A DNA stretch of 64,000 nucleotides from Bacteroidales bacterium M3 (GTDB lineage: Bacteria; Bacteroidota; Bacteroidia; Bacteroidales; Muribaculaceae), in the NCBI GenBank assembly GCA_001689445.1, contig LUJN01000044.1, positions 62,001-126,000 on the forward strand, written 5' to 3'. Shown here one piece after another: positions 42,055 through 50,304 of this stretch. The notes beneath the pieces are model-generated. The model was not told where the DNA came from, made no database searches, and was given only the letters and a program-made list of their open reading frames with translations. The translations under genes were made by a program, and so were the position numbers. The first letter of the stretch is position 1. Each line of letters opens with the position of its first letter.

Positions 42055-44223
42055 ATGTGGAAACTACAACCTAAGACAATCGCAATCCTATGTGCCGCCG
42101 CTCTCGTCACCGCCTGCGGCAAGGACGAGCCGGGCATAGACCCCGACAACGGCAGTGGCAGCGACAAGCCGCCCGTTATCGACCCAAACGAACAGGTCGC
42201 CGACCCCGATGGCACCGTTACCATCTCGATGCGCAACGAGAATAGCGGCAAGACGATGTTGAACGATATGTATATCGACAAGGCCGATAATTTCAACGGT
42301 TCAAACGGCTGGCAGTTTGTCAACCTTGGCGCGATGAAAGGTCTCGGCAACGTCAGCTATATACCAAAATCGGGATATGCCGACAAGGTGTCGGTCACTC
42401 CCGGGAATGGTTATGTGGCAGTGCGTCCCGCTAATACATATTGGGGAATAAAAGGGGGATTATACCGCATGTACGTCACAGGCTACACCCTCGACATTGC
42501 CGGACAGATAATCGGTGCCGAGGTCAAGTATCAGGAGCCGTTCAAGGGGCTCGACGAGCCTCTGCGTGCCGACGAGACCGCCCTCACATTCACCAACGAC
42601 GGTGGCTCGCAGTCAATCGTGCTCAACAACGCCACCATCATCCCTTTCACCATCCAGTCCTCTGCCCCGTGGTGCCGCGCCGTTCCCTCCTCAACCACCG
42701 ACCACTCCTTCCTCCACGATGCCGTGACCATCGAGGTCGATGCCCAACGTGGGGCAGAGCTTGCCGAGGCTACGGTGACGTTAACCACCGGCTACGGCAA
42801 GGAACTCGAAATAAAGGTGACACGCTCGGGAGAGAAGTCATTTATCAACCTCAACACCGACTATACCGAAATGTCGGCTCTTGCCCAGACCGCCACAATC
42901 GGGCTTGGAGCCAACCTAAATGCTTCCGACATAAGCGTGTCGAGCGATGCCTCATGGTGCACCGCTACGCTCACCGACAACACAGCTGCCGTGTCCGAGA
43001 AAGCCGCCAAAGTGAAATTCATTGACGGCAAGCCAGCCGTTGAGAGCCGCACAGGGCTAAACGTGACAAAATCCTACAACCTCAACCTCGCCGTGACCGA
43101 AAACGGCAATGACATCACCCGCCGCGCCACCGTCACCTTGCGCTCTGCCGACGGCGAGGCACAGGCAACCTTAGTCGTCGAACAGCGTGGCATGACAATA
43201 GTGATGAGTGAGGACTATTCAAATGGTGTAAATGTTCCTTATGATGGTGGAATGTGGTCAATATGGTTTAATACTGACCCGGAAATGCCCATTGAATTTG
43301 AAGTCTCGTGTACCGACAGCTGGTGTAGACCTACATTTGAATACCACGAAGATTATTACAGTAAGTGCGTCATACCCCTTGACGTTGATGCCAATCCCGG
43401 CAATACACAGCGTACCACCACTGTTACGGCAACAGCCAAAGGTGGCACACTCTCTCATGTTTTTACTATCATTCAAGATCCTGTTTGGTTCAAGATTGAC
43501 AATGAGGAGATTCCCGATGGCTTGACCTACTATTATGACCGCAACGAACATACTGTGTCATTTACAATCACCTCCTCAGCTCGCAATTGGGAGGCCGAAA
43601 GCTCCGAAGACTGGTGCACTCTTTACAAGAACGGCAATACTTTGAATGTGATGCTAACAGCAACCACCGAAGACCGCGTGGCAACAATCTCATTCAAAGG
43701 TACGGACTACAAGTTTGACATCAACCAAAGCAAGTACGCTGTAAAAGACAGCTACGACGAGGACGGTTTGACAGGCACCGTAGGTTACATCGGCGTTGAC
43801 GGCACGCGCTACATATATCAGGAAGTGTCCGACCAAAGCGCATGGTCTACCCAATCCATAGTCACAGGAGCCAATTCCTATACTAATGGCATGTCAAACA
43901 TGAACGTCATAAAGCGCATCCCCAATTGGGAAACCCTCTATCCTGCATTTGCCCTCTGCGACGCCCTCAATGCCGATGGCATCACGGGCTGGTATCTTCC
44001 CGCAGTAGAGGAATTAAAATTGATTAAAGCTCCTCAAACTACCAATAGTCAACGATTCTTTTGGACATCCTGTGAAAGTTCTGCGCAGGAAGCAAAATTT
44101 ATATCGTGTCGATGGGAGCAGTGGAATGAAGAAGTTGGAATAAAAAATAGTCCCACACAATGGGATGGTTCATGGCAAGGGGTCAACAGGGGCGTTGAAG
44201 TTTATGCATTCCACAAATTCTGA
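42055..44223 (+). CDS. Multi-BACON-domain surface lipoprotein with DUF1566-like C-terminus
   Basis: 722 residues. The lipobox is LVTAC (Cys21), then GKDEPG, followed by a disordered Asp/Gly/Pro stretch. From about residue 180 to 560 there are four BACON-like Ig modules, each with a Trp-Cys pair in the form 'S.APWCRA', 'DASWCTA', 'TDSWCRP' and 'SEDWCTL'. The last 150 residues ('GYIGVDGTRYIYQEVS', 'ITGWYLPAVEELKLI', 'FFWTSCES') resemble the DUF1566/Lcl fold. BACON domains bind glycans or mucin or act as spacers. It is monocistronic and its ligand is unknown. Confidence 0.82.
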   Translation: MWKLQPKTIAILCAAALVTACGKDEPGIDPDNGSGSDKPPVIDPNEQVADPDGTVTISMRNENSGKTMLNDMYIDKADNFNGSNGWQFVNLGAMKGLGNVSYIPKSGYADKVSVTPGNGYVAVRPANTYWGIKGGLYRMYVTGYTLDIAGQIIGAEVKYQEPFKGLDEPLRADETALTFTNDGGSQSIVLNNATIIPFTIQSSAPWCRAVPSSTTDHSFLHDAVTIEVDAQRGAELAEATVTLTTGYGKELEIKVTRSGEKSFINLNTDYTEMSALAQTATIGLGANLNASDISVSSDASWCTATLTDNTAAVSEKAAKVKFIDGKPAVESRTGLNVTKSYNLNLAVTENGNDITRRATVTLRSADGEAQATLVVEQRGMTIVMSEDYSNGVNVPYDGGMWSIWFNTDPEMPIEFEVSCTDSWCRPTFEYHEDYYSKCVIPLDVDANPGNTQRTTTVTATAKGGTLSHVFTIIQDPVWFKIDNEEIPDGLTYYYDRNEHTVSFTITSSARNWEAESSEDWCTLYKNGNTLNVMLTATTEDRVATISFKGTDYKFDINQSKYAVKDSYDEDGLTGTVGYIGVDGTRYIYQEVSDQSAWSTQSIVTGANSYTNGMSNMNVIKRIPNWETLYPAFALCDALNADGITGWYLPAVEELKLIKAPQTTNSQRFFWTSCESSAQEAKFISCRWEQWNEEVGIKNSPTQWDGSWQGVNRGVEVYAFHKF

Positions 44224-44241
44224 TACGTGACACACTTCGCG

Positions 44242-44278
44242 AAATGCGGCAGTCGGGTATTCCCCGGCTGCCGCATTT
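44242..44278 (+). terminator. Hairpin terminator after the BACON gene
   Basis: A 16-bp stem with one G-T pair (44242-44257 with 44263-44278) around a TATTC loop ends in TTTAC; the T run is short. Two more small inverted repeats follow, CGAGGTC/GACCTCG (44294-44310) and CCCCACAG/CTGTGGGG (44323-44368). Confidence 0.65.
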
Positions 44279-44418
44279 ACTTTGCGGCAAATTCGAGGTC
44301 GGAGACCTCGGATTTGGGTTAGCCCCACAGTGAGCGCAGCGGCGAAAGCCGAGGAGCGGTCTGTGGGGTAGGGGAATGCTTTGCCAAACCAATTCCTCGA
44401 AGAGGATAAATCTCCAAC

Positions 44419-44955
44419 CTAATATTCCGTGAAGTTTTTGAGGTCAAAGAACATAAGGCGCGTTTCTTCCTCCTTATCTTCTTCCGTGAAAAATTTGAAT
44501 CCGCATTTTTCATAAAAAGGCAAAGCCGACCGTAATGCGTCCACGGTGAGAAAACGGCACCCCAATCTTTTGACCCGTGTGAATGTATACATGATATTGC
44601 GGATTATCATAGAGCCGAGACCATATCCCGTGTAATCTTCGCTGACCGCTAAACGACCAATCTTTACTGCCGGATAGTTCTTGCGTCGTTTATTGTTGGG
44701 TATATTGCGATTGATTTTATTCCATGTCGATTTTTCTTCGGGATTGAATGAAATCTTGTCTGCCAGTAGACTGTAATAAGCTACGGTGACATCTTTGTCC
44801 GTATCCTCTATCAGATATGTTACTGCCATGAGTTCGGCTTGATAACGCTTTGCGTCATCAAACAGGAAGCCGTTCAGATCTTGTTCTGTGCAATGAAACG
44901 GCTTTATTTCTGTATCGGAGGAAAGTTGATATTGCCGTAGGCTTTTGCGGTCCAT
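44419..44955 (-). CDS. GNAT acetyltransferase, toxin-like
   Basis: 178 residues, the size of GNAT-type toxins. The acetyl-CoA loop is DYTGYGLGS (107-115) after 'IGRLAVSE', with 'GCRFLTVDALRSALPFYEKCGF' near the end (key words TVDA and FYEKCGF). The N-terminal 'FHCTEQDLNGFLFDDAKRY' is typical of this group. The ATG lies 1 bp after the stop of a 52-residue gene, so the pair is coupled. TacT-like GNAT toxins acetylate aminoacyl-tRNA, but that activity is only inferred. The AT-rich composition differs from neighbours. A decayed homologue is at 29048-29164. Confidence 0.82.
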   Translation of the reverse strand: MDRKSLRQYQLSSDTEIKPFHCTEQDLNGFLFDDAKRYQAELMAVTYLIEDTDKDVTVAYYSLLADKISFNPEEKSTWNKINRNIPNNKRRKNYPAVKIGRLAVSEDYTGYGLGSMIIRNIMYTFTRVKRLGCRFLTVDALRSALPFYEKCGFKFFTEEDKEEETRLMFFDLKNFTEY

Positions 44956-44956
44956 A

Positions 44957-45115
44957 TTACCATTGGAAATTGCTTATGGACTTCATGAACTCGTAAGCCT
45001 CGCGGGCTTTTTCTCTCTCTTCCTTTGACACGGGTTGTGGCTTTGATATCATACGCTCAAAACGCTCGGCATCTTTCCCATGCAATTCAGGGGTTTCTTT
45101 GATTGGTCGTGCCAT
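44957..45115 (-). CDS. 52-residue partner (putative antitoxin) of the GNAT gene
   Basis: The product begins MARPIKETPELHGKDAERFE and ends EFMKSISNFQW, is highly charged and probably helical. It is not a ribbon-helix-helix protein of the DUF1778 type that usually guards GNAT toxins. TAA-T-ATG joins it to the GNAT start. The ribosome site is a strong Shine-Dalgarno (AAGGAG, ending 11 bp before ATG), unusual in Bacteroidetes and consistent with high antitoxin synthesis. The final codons TTC CAA TGG and stop survive before the decayed GNAT at 29048. Its antitoxin role is inferred from order, size and coupling. Confidence 0.7.
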   Translation of the reverse strand: MARPIKETPELHGKDAERFERMISKPQPVSKEEREKAREAYEFMKSISNFQW

Positions 45116-45145
45116 GTTCGTATCTCCTTATCATTTATTAGATTA

Positions 45146-45153
45146 CAAAGATA
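45146..45153 (-). promoter_or_regulatory. -7 box for the GNAT pair
   Basis: Minus strand reads TATCTTTG, 30 bp upstream of the small gene's ATG. No -33 TTTG is seen at the right spacing. Confidence 0.4.
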
Positions 45154-45238
45154 CAACAAAAATTTGACATAGTAGGTTTGAAATCAAAATTTGCCATACA
45201 TTGAATCCAATCTGTCATTGGATCTTTAACTTTAATTG

Positions 45239-45271
45239 TTTGGAGTATGATGGAGGCTCTTGTAAATTTGC
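45239..45271 (+). promoter_or_regulatory. Promoter for the 67-residue protein gene
   Basis: TTTG (45239-45242), 20-bp spacer and TAAATTTGC (45263-45271). The start point near 45277 excludes the upstream ATG at 45247 and favours the one at 45298. Confidence 0.7.
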
Positions 45272-45297
45272 ACAATGTTATAGCTTTTGGAATCCCC

Positions 45298-45501
45298 ATG
45301 ACAGCGATTGAATCAAAGGAGTATCAGGAGAAGTTGGAGCGCGGCCTTGCACTTGCCGAGCGGCGTATGCTTGAGGAAAAGGCGATACGTGGCGAGATAC
45401 TTGTGCAAGGTACTCCCGACGGTCGTGTCGTCCACGTGCCGGCGCGCGAGGTCCTGGAACGGCTTTATCCCGACAGCCCTGCGTTGCGGCGTGGCTGCTG
45501 A
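45298..45501 (+). CDS. Small conserved-looking protein of unknown function
   Basis: 67 residues from 'MTAIESKEYQEKLERGL'. The first half is a charged amphipathic helix (KLERGLALAERRMLEEKAI); the second half ('GEILVQGTPDGRVVHVPAREVLERLYP') looks like a short beta-hairpin followed by a helix. No family recognised. It has a near-perfect promoter of its own and diverges from the GNAT pair. A weak hairpin (45520-45544) follows the stop. Confidence 0.6.
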   Translation: MTAIESKEYQEKLERGLALAERRMLEEKAIRGEILVQGTPDGRVVHVPAREVLERLYPDSPALRRGC

Positions 45502-45658
45502 TTTCCTAAGGTTTTTTGATGACAATGGGCTTCGCCCCTTGTCAAGGCAACGCTACAGGCACGCTCGCCACGTCGGCTGCGACACCTTCAAGTCATACAA
45601 AATGCAAGGACGAGGGAAGTTTTTGCGGCACAAAGGGGGATATATGGGGGAAAAGTTG

Positions 45659-45667
45659 TAACTTTGC
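45659..45667 (+). promoter_or_regulatory. -7 box for carAB
   Basis: TAACTTTGC, exact TAnnTTTGC, 62 bp before the carA ATG. No -33 TTTG at the usual distance. Confidence 0.55.
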
Positions 45668-45676
45668 ACGGTTTTC

Positions 45677-45729
45677 ACGATAGAAATCCTGTGAACCGAC
45701 ATTGATTAACTACATCTATATTCTATCGT
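45677..45729 (+). promoter_or_regulatory. Possible leader stem enclosing the carA 5' leader
   Basis: ACGATAGAA (45677-45685) is the exact complement of TTCTATCGT (45721-45729), which touches the carA ATG at 45730. If formed, the 9-bp stem would sit on the ribosome-binding region. ACGATAGAA occurs again 8 bp before the carB ATG (46807-46815). Confidence 0.4.
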
Positions 45730-46800
45730 ATGCGAGAAACAAAACGGGCTGTCCTCGTGCTTGAAGACGGCACTACCTACGAGGGAAAATCCTTTGGCTA
45801 CGAGGCGGCAACCGCCGGGGAGGTCGTGTTTAACACTGCTATGACCGGCTATCCCGAGAGCCTTACCGACCCTTCCTATGAGGGACAAATCTTAGTCACC
45901 ACCTATCCCATTCTTGGAAACTACGGCGTGCCCCCACGGCGCGAGAAGGACGATGTGAGCGAATACTACGAGTCCGACCACATCCACTGCCGCGCCATCG
46001 TGTGCCAGGACTACAGCTGGGACCACAGCCACTGGCAGGCCGACCGCTCGCTTGCCGACTGGCTGCGCGAGGAGAAAATCCCCGGCATCTACGGCATTGA
46101 CACCCGCGCCCTGACCAAGCACCTGCGCGAGCGCGGCTCGATGCTCGGCAAGATTATAGTGGAGGGGGCTGAGGACGTGGAGTTTTATGACCCCAACAAG
46201 GAGAATCTTGTCGGCAAGGTGAGCTGCAAGGAGGTGGAGATACACGGCGACGGCGCGAAGACCGTCGTGCTCGTCGACTGCGGCACCAAGCACAACATCA
46301 TCCGCTGCCTCACGCGTCGCGGTGTCAAGGTGGTGCGCGTGCCCTGGGACTATGATTTCACCACGATACCCTACGACGGCCTGTTTATCTCCAACGGTCC
46401 GGGCAACCCCGACATGGCCGAGAAGACGGTCGGGAATATCCGCAAGGCCATCGCGATAGGCAAGCCGATATGCGGCATCTGCATGGGCAACCAGCTGCTC
46501 TCCAAGGCTGCCGGAGCCAAGACCTACAAGCTCAAGTACGGCCACCGCAGCCACAACCAGCCCGTGCGCCGCGTCGGCACCGACACCTGCTACATAACCT
46601 CGCAGAACCACGGCTTTGCCGTCGACTCGTCGACGCTCCCCGACGACTGGGAGCCGCTGTTCATCAACATGAACGACGGCACCAACGAGGGCATCCGCCA
46701 CAAGACCAAGCCGTTCTTCTCGGCGCAGTTCCACCCCGAGGCAAGCTCCGGTCCAAAGGACACGGAGTTTCTCTTTGACGAGTTTATCAACATGTTGTAA
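45730..46800 (+). CDS. carA: Carbamoyl-phosphate synthase small subunit
   Basis: 356 residues. The N-terminal small-subunit domain shows 'LEDGTTYEGKSFGYE', 'NTAMTGYPESLTDPSYEGQ' (words MTGYPE and DPSY.GQ) and 'GIYGIDTRALTKHLR'. The class I glutaminase domain has 'ISNGPGNPD', nucleophile Cys in GICMGNQ, and 'SAQFHPEA' with the catalytic histidine and glutamate. It frees ammonia from glutamine and passes it to CarB for arginine and pyrimidine synthesis. It is 23 bp before carB. Confidence 0.97.
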   Translation: MRETKRAVLVLEDGTTYEGKSFGYEAATAGEVVFNTAMTGYPESLTDPSYEGQILVTTYPILGNYGVPPRREKDDVSEYYESDHIHCRAIVCQDYSWDHSHWQADRSLADWLREEKIPGIYGIDTRALTKHLRERGSMLGKIIVEGAEDVEFYDPNKENLVGKVSCKEVEIHGDGAKTVVLVDCGTKHNIIRCLTRRGVKVVRVPWDYDFTTIPYDGLFISNGPGNPDMAEKTVGNIRKAIAIGKPICGICMGNQLLSKAAGAKTYKLKYGHRSHNQPVRRVGTDTCYITSQNHGFAVDSSTLPDDWEPLFINMNDGTNEGIRHKTKPFFSAQFHPEASSGPKDTEFLFDEFINML

Positions 46801-46823
46801 AGCAATACGATAGAAGCATATAT

Positions 46824-49800
46824 ATGGACAACAATACAGACAAGAAGATTGGCAAGGTGCTCCTGCTCGGCAGCGGTGCCCTGAAGATAGGCGAGGCGGG
46901 CGAGTTTGACTATTCCGGCTCGCAGGCGTTGAAGGCTATGAAGGAGGAGGGCATCACCACGGTGCTCATCAACCCCAACATCGCCACTGTGCAGACCTCC
47001 GACGGCTTTGCCGACAAGATATATTTCCTCCCCGTGACCCCCTATTTCGTAGAAAAGGTCATCGAGAAGGAGCGCCCCGATGGCATCCTGCTCGCATTCG
47101 GCGGCCAGACCGCCCTCAACTGCGGCGTCGCCCTCCACGAGAGCGGCGTGTTGGAGCGTTATGGCGTGCGTGTGCTCGGCACCCCCGTGCAGGCCATAAT
47201 GGACACCGAGGACCGCGAGCTGTTTGTCAGGAAACTTGACGAGATAGACGTCAAGACGATAAAGAGCGAGGCTGTCAGCTCGGTGGCCGACGCCATCGTG
47301 GCCGCCGAGACCCTCGGCTACCCCGTCATCGTGCGTGCCGCCTACGCTCTCGGCGGCCTCGGCAGCGGATTCTGCGACAACCGCGAGGAGCTTGTATCGC
47401 TCGTCGAGAAGGCCCTCTCGTTTTCCCCGCAGGTGCTCGTCGAGAAGTCGCTCAAGGGGTGGAAGGAGGTCGAATATGAGGTCGTGCGCGACCGCTTCGA
47501 CAACTGCATCACCGTCTGCAACATGGAAAACTTCGACCCGCTCGGCATCCACACCGGCGAGAGTATCGTCGTCGCCCCGTCGCAGACACTCTCCAACGAG
47601 GACTACCACTACCTGCGCAAGCTCGCCATCAAGATTATACGCCACATTGGCATCGTCGGCGAGTGCAACGTGCAGTACGCCTTCGACCCCCAGTCGATGG
47701 ACTACCGCGTCATCGAGGTGAACGCCCGCCTGAGCCGCTCGTCGGCCCTCGCGTCCAAGGCCACCGGCTATCCGCTGGCCTTTGTCGCCGCCAAGCTCGG
47801 CCTCGGCTACGGCCTCTTTGACCTCAAGAACTCCGTCACCAAGGAGACCTCGGCATTCTTTGAGCCGGCCCTCGACTATATCGTCTGCAAGATACCTCGC
47901 TGGGACCTCGGCAAGTTCCATGGCGTGCGCCGCGAGATCGGCTCGTCGATGAAGTCGGTCGGCGAGGTGATGGCGATAGGCCGCACATTTGAGGAGGCGA
48001 TTCAGAAGGGCCTACGCATGATAGGGCAGGGGATGCACGGCTTTGTCGAGAACAAGGAGCTGAAAATCGCCGACATCGACAAGGCCCTGCGCGAGCCGAC
48101 CGACAAGCGCGTCTTTGTCATCTCTAAGGCGATGCGCCAGGGCTACAGCGTCGAGCGCATCCACGAGCTGACAAAGATTGACCGCTGGTTCCTCTACAAG
48201 TTGCAGAATATCGTCAACACCGCCAACGAGCTTGAGGCATTCGGCGCGATTGACCAGCTCCCCGCTGCTCTGCTGCGTCAGGCCAAGGAACAGGGATTCA
48301 GCGACTTCCAGATAGCCCGAGCCGTCCTCAAGGAGGGGATGGGCGACAACAGCCTCATGGACGTGCGAGCCCTGCGCAAGAGCCTCGGCATACTCCCCGT
48401 GGTGAAGCAGATTGACACCCTCGGCGCGGAATATCCCGCCCAGACCAACTATCTCTATCTTACCTACAACGGCACGCAGAATGACGTCGAGTATCTTCAC
48501 GACCACCGTTCAATTGTCGTGCTCGGCTCGGGCGCCTATCGCATCGGCTCATCGGTCGAGTTTGACTGGTGTTCGGTCAACGCGCTTATGACCGTCAAGA
48601 AGGAGGGGTGGCGCTCGGTGATGATAAACTACAACCCCGAGACCGTATCGACCGACTACGACATGTGCGATCGCCTCTACTTCGACGAGCTGACATTTGA
48701 GCGCGTGATGGATATCCTCGACCTTGAGCAGCCCCACGGCGCGATACTCTCCGTCGGCGGCCAGATACCCAATAACCTCGCCACGCGCCTCGACGAGCAG
48801 CATGTCAACATACTCGGCACGTCGGCACGCAGCATCGACAACGCCGAGGACCGCCACAAGTTCTCCTCCATGCTCGACGACCTCGGGATCGACCAGCCCC
48901 GCTGGCGCGAGCTGACCTCGTTTGACGACATCAACAAGTTCATCGACGAGGTTGGCTTCCCCGTCCTCGTCCGTCCGAGTTACGTGCTATCGGGCGCGGC
49001 GATGAACGTCTGCTCCAACCCCGAGGAGCTTGAACGCTTCCTCAAACTCGCCGCCAACGTCTCCAAGCAGCACCCCGTTGTGGTGAGCGAGTTTATACAG
49101 AACGCCAAGGAGATAGAGATGGATGCCGTCGCCCAGGAGGGTGAGATAAAGGTCTATGCCATCTCCGAGCACATCGAGTTTGCCGGTGTCCACTCCGGCG
49201 ACGCCACGATACAGTTCCCGCCGCAGAAGCTCTATGTCGAGACGATGCGTCGCATCAAGAAAGTGTCGCAGCAGATTGCCAAGGCATTGAACATCTCCGG
49301 CCCGTTCAACATCCAGTTCCTCGCCAAGAACAACGACATCAAGGTCATCGAGTGCAACCTCCGCGCTTCGCGCTCCTTCCCGTTTGTTTCCAAGGTGTTG
49401 AAGCTCAACTTCATCGACCTCGCCACCAAAGTGATGCTCGGGCTACCCGTCGAGAAGCCCCACAAGAACGCTTTCGACCTCGATTATGTCGGCATCAAGG
49501 CGTCTCAGTTCTCCTTCTCCCGTCTGCAGGGCGCCGACCCCGTGCTCGGAGTCGACATGGCGTCGACCGGCGAGGTGGGCTGTATAGGTGCCGACACCGA
49601 CGAGGCCATCCTCAAGTCGATGCTTTCGGTCGGTATGCGCGTACCCTCCAAGGGGAAGGGCATACTGCTTTCCACCGGCACCGCCAAGCAAAAGGCCGAC
49701 CTGCTCGACGCCGCCCACCGTCTCCACAACAGCGGCTACAAACTTTACGCCACCGGCGGTACCCACGCGTTCCTCAACGACAATGGCATCCCCGCCGTGC

Positions 49801-50057
49801 GCGTCTTCTGGCCCAGCCAGCCCGAGCGCGAGCCGCAGGCCCTCGAACTGCTCCACAACAAGGAGGTCGACCTCGTTGTCAATATCCCCAAAAACCTCAC
49901 CGAGACAGAGCTGACCAACGGTTACCGCATACGCCGCGCCGCCATCGACCTCAACATCCCGCTGCTCACCAACGCGCGTCTCGCCTCGGCATTCATCCGT
50001 GCGTTCTGCGAGCTGCCCGTGGCCGACATCGAGATACGCTCGTGGGATGAATATTGA
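46824..50057 (+). CDS. carB: Carbamoyl-phosphate synthase large subunit
   Basis: 1077 residues, full length. Two homologous ATP-grasp halves: the first opens 'KVLLLGSGALKIGEAGEFDYSG' (word GSGALKIGEAGEFDYSG) with 'IVRAAYALGGLGSG', the second 'VVLGSGAYRIGSSVEFDW' with 'VLVRPSYVLSGAAM'. The oligomerisation domain lies between them (about 400-540) and the MGS-like allosteric domain at the end (about 930-1077, 'GILLSTGTAKQKADLL'). It makes carbamoyl phosphate from bicarbonate, ammonia and two ATP. In the first half the usual 'GGxGSG' loop is intact. Forms an operon with carA. Confidence 0.97.
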   Translation: MDNNTDKKIGKVLLLGSGALKIGEAGEFDYSGSQALKAMKEEGITTVLINPNIATVQTSDGFADKIYFLPVTPYFVEKVIEKERPDGILLAFGGQTALNCGVALHESGVLERYGVRVLGTPVQAIMDTEDRELFVRKLDEIDVKTIKSEAVSSVADAIVAAETLGYPVIVRAAYALGGLGSGFCDNREELVSLVEKALSFSPQVLVEKSLKGWKEVEYEVVRDRFDNCITVCNMENFDPLGIHTGESIVVAPSQTLSNEDYHYLRKLAIKIIRHIGIVGECNVQYAFDPQSMDYRVIEVNARLSRSSALASKATGYPLAFVAAKLGLGYGLFDLKNSVTKETSAFFEPALDYIVCKIPRWDLGKFHGVRREIGSSMKSVGEVMAIGRTFEEAIQKGLRMIGQGMHGFVENKELKIADIDKALREPTDKRVFVISKAMRQGYSVERIHELTKIDRWFLYKLQNIVNTANELEAFGAIDQLPAALLRQAKEQGFSDFQIARAVLKEGMGDNSLMDVRALRKSLGILPVVKQIDTLGAEYPAQTNYLYLTYNGTQNDVEYLHDHRSIVVLGSGAYRIGSSVEFDWCSVNALMTVKKEGWRSVMINYNPETVSTDYDMCDRLYFDELTFERVMDILDLEQPHGAILSVGGQIPNNLATRLDEQHVNILGTSARSIDNAEDRHKFSSMLDDLGIDQPRWRELTSFDDINKFIDEVGFPVLVRPSYVLSGAAMNVCSNPEELERFLKLAANVSKQHPVVVSEFIQNAKEIEMDAVAQEGEIKVYAISEHIEFAGVHSGDATIQFPPQKLYVETMRRIKKVSQQIAKALNISGPFNIQFLAKNNDIKVIECNLRASRSFPFVSKVLKLNFIDLATKVMLGLPVEKPHKNAFDLDYVGIKASQFSFSRLQGADPVLGVDMASTGEVGCIGADTDEAILKSMLSVGMRVPSKGKGILLSTGTAKQKADLLDAAHRLHNSGYKLYATGGTHAFLNDNGIPAVRVFWPSQPEREPQALELLHNKEVDLVVNIPKNLTETELTNGYRIRRAAIDLNIPLLTNARLASAFIRAFCELPVADIEIRSWDEY

Positions 50058-50075
50058 CGGTTTTTGAGCGAAATA

Positions 50076-50108
50076 TTTGCACTATTGGAAAAATGCGCCT
50101 ACCTTTGC
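50076..50108 (+). promoter_or_regulatory. Promoter for tRNA-Pro
   Basis: TTTG (50076-50079), 20-bp spacer and TACCTTTGC (50100-50108). The precursor leader contains an 8-bp hairpin, AAGCCGCC/GGCGGCTT (50116-50135), 5 bp before the tRNA. Confidence 0.7.
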
Positions 50109-50140
50109 ACCCGCAAAGCCGCCCATCGGCGGCTTCTGCT

Positions 50141-50214
50141 CGGGGCGTAGCGCAGTCCGGTAGCGCACCTGGTTTGGGACCAGGTGGTCGCAGGTTCGAA
50201 TCCTGTCACCCCGA
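50141..50214 (+). tRNA. tRNA-Pro (anticodon UGG)
   Basis: All arms can be drawn: D stem GCGC/GCGC (50150-50153 with 50163-50166), anticodon stem CCTGG/CCAGG (50168-50172 with 50180-50184) with loop TTTGGGA and anticodon TGG at 50175-50177, T arm GCAGG-TTCGAAT-CCTGT. The acceptor stem pairs CGGGGCG with CACCCCG and has a C46/A208 mismatch at the sixth pair. CCA is not encoded. It reads proline CCN codons. Confidence 0.95.
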
Positions 50215-50225
50215 CTGACGTCATT

Positions 50226-50271
50226 AACGCTGACAATCAACTTGAAAGGGCCGATTGTCAGCGTTTGTTTT
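50226..50271 (+). terminator. Terminator after tRNA-Pro
   Basis: A perfect 13-bp stem (50226-50238 with 50253-50265) with a 14-base loop is followed by TGTTTTATT. Confidence 0.82.
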
Positions 50272-50304
50272 ATTGGTGTCGGGGATGCTTCGCGCCGTCA
50301 ACCG

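Noticed and set aside
45520..45544. Hairpin TGACAATGGGC/GCCCCTTGTCA as terminator of the 67-residue gene
   Set aside because: One mismatch and no T run after it on the plus strand; left unassigned.
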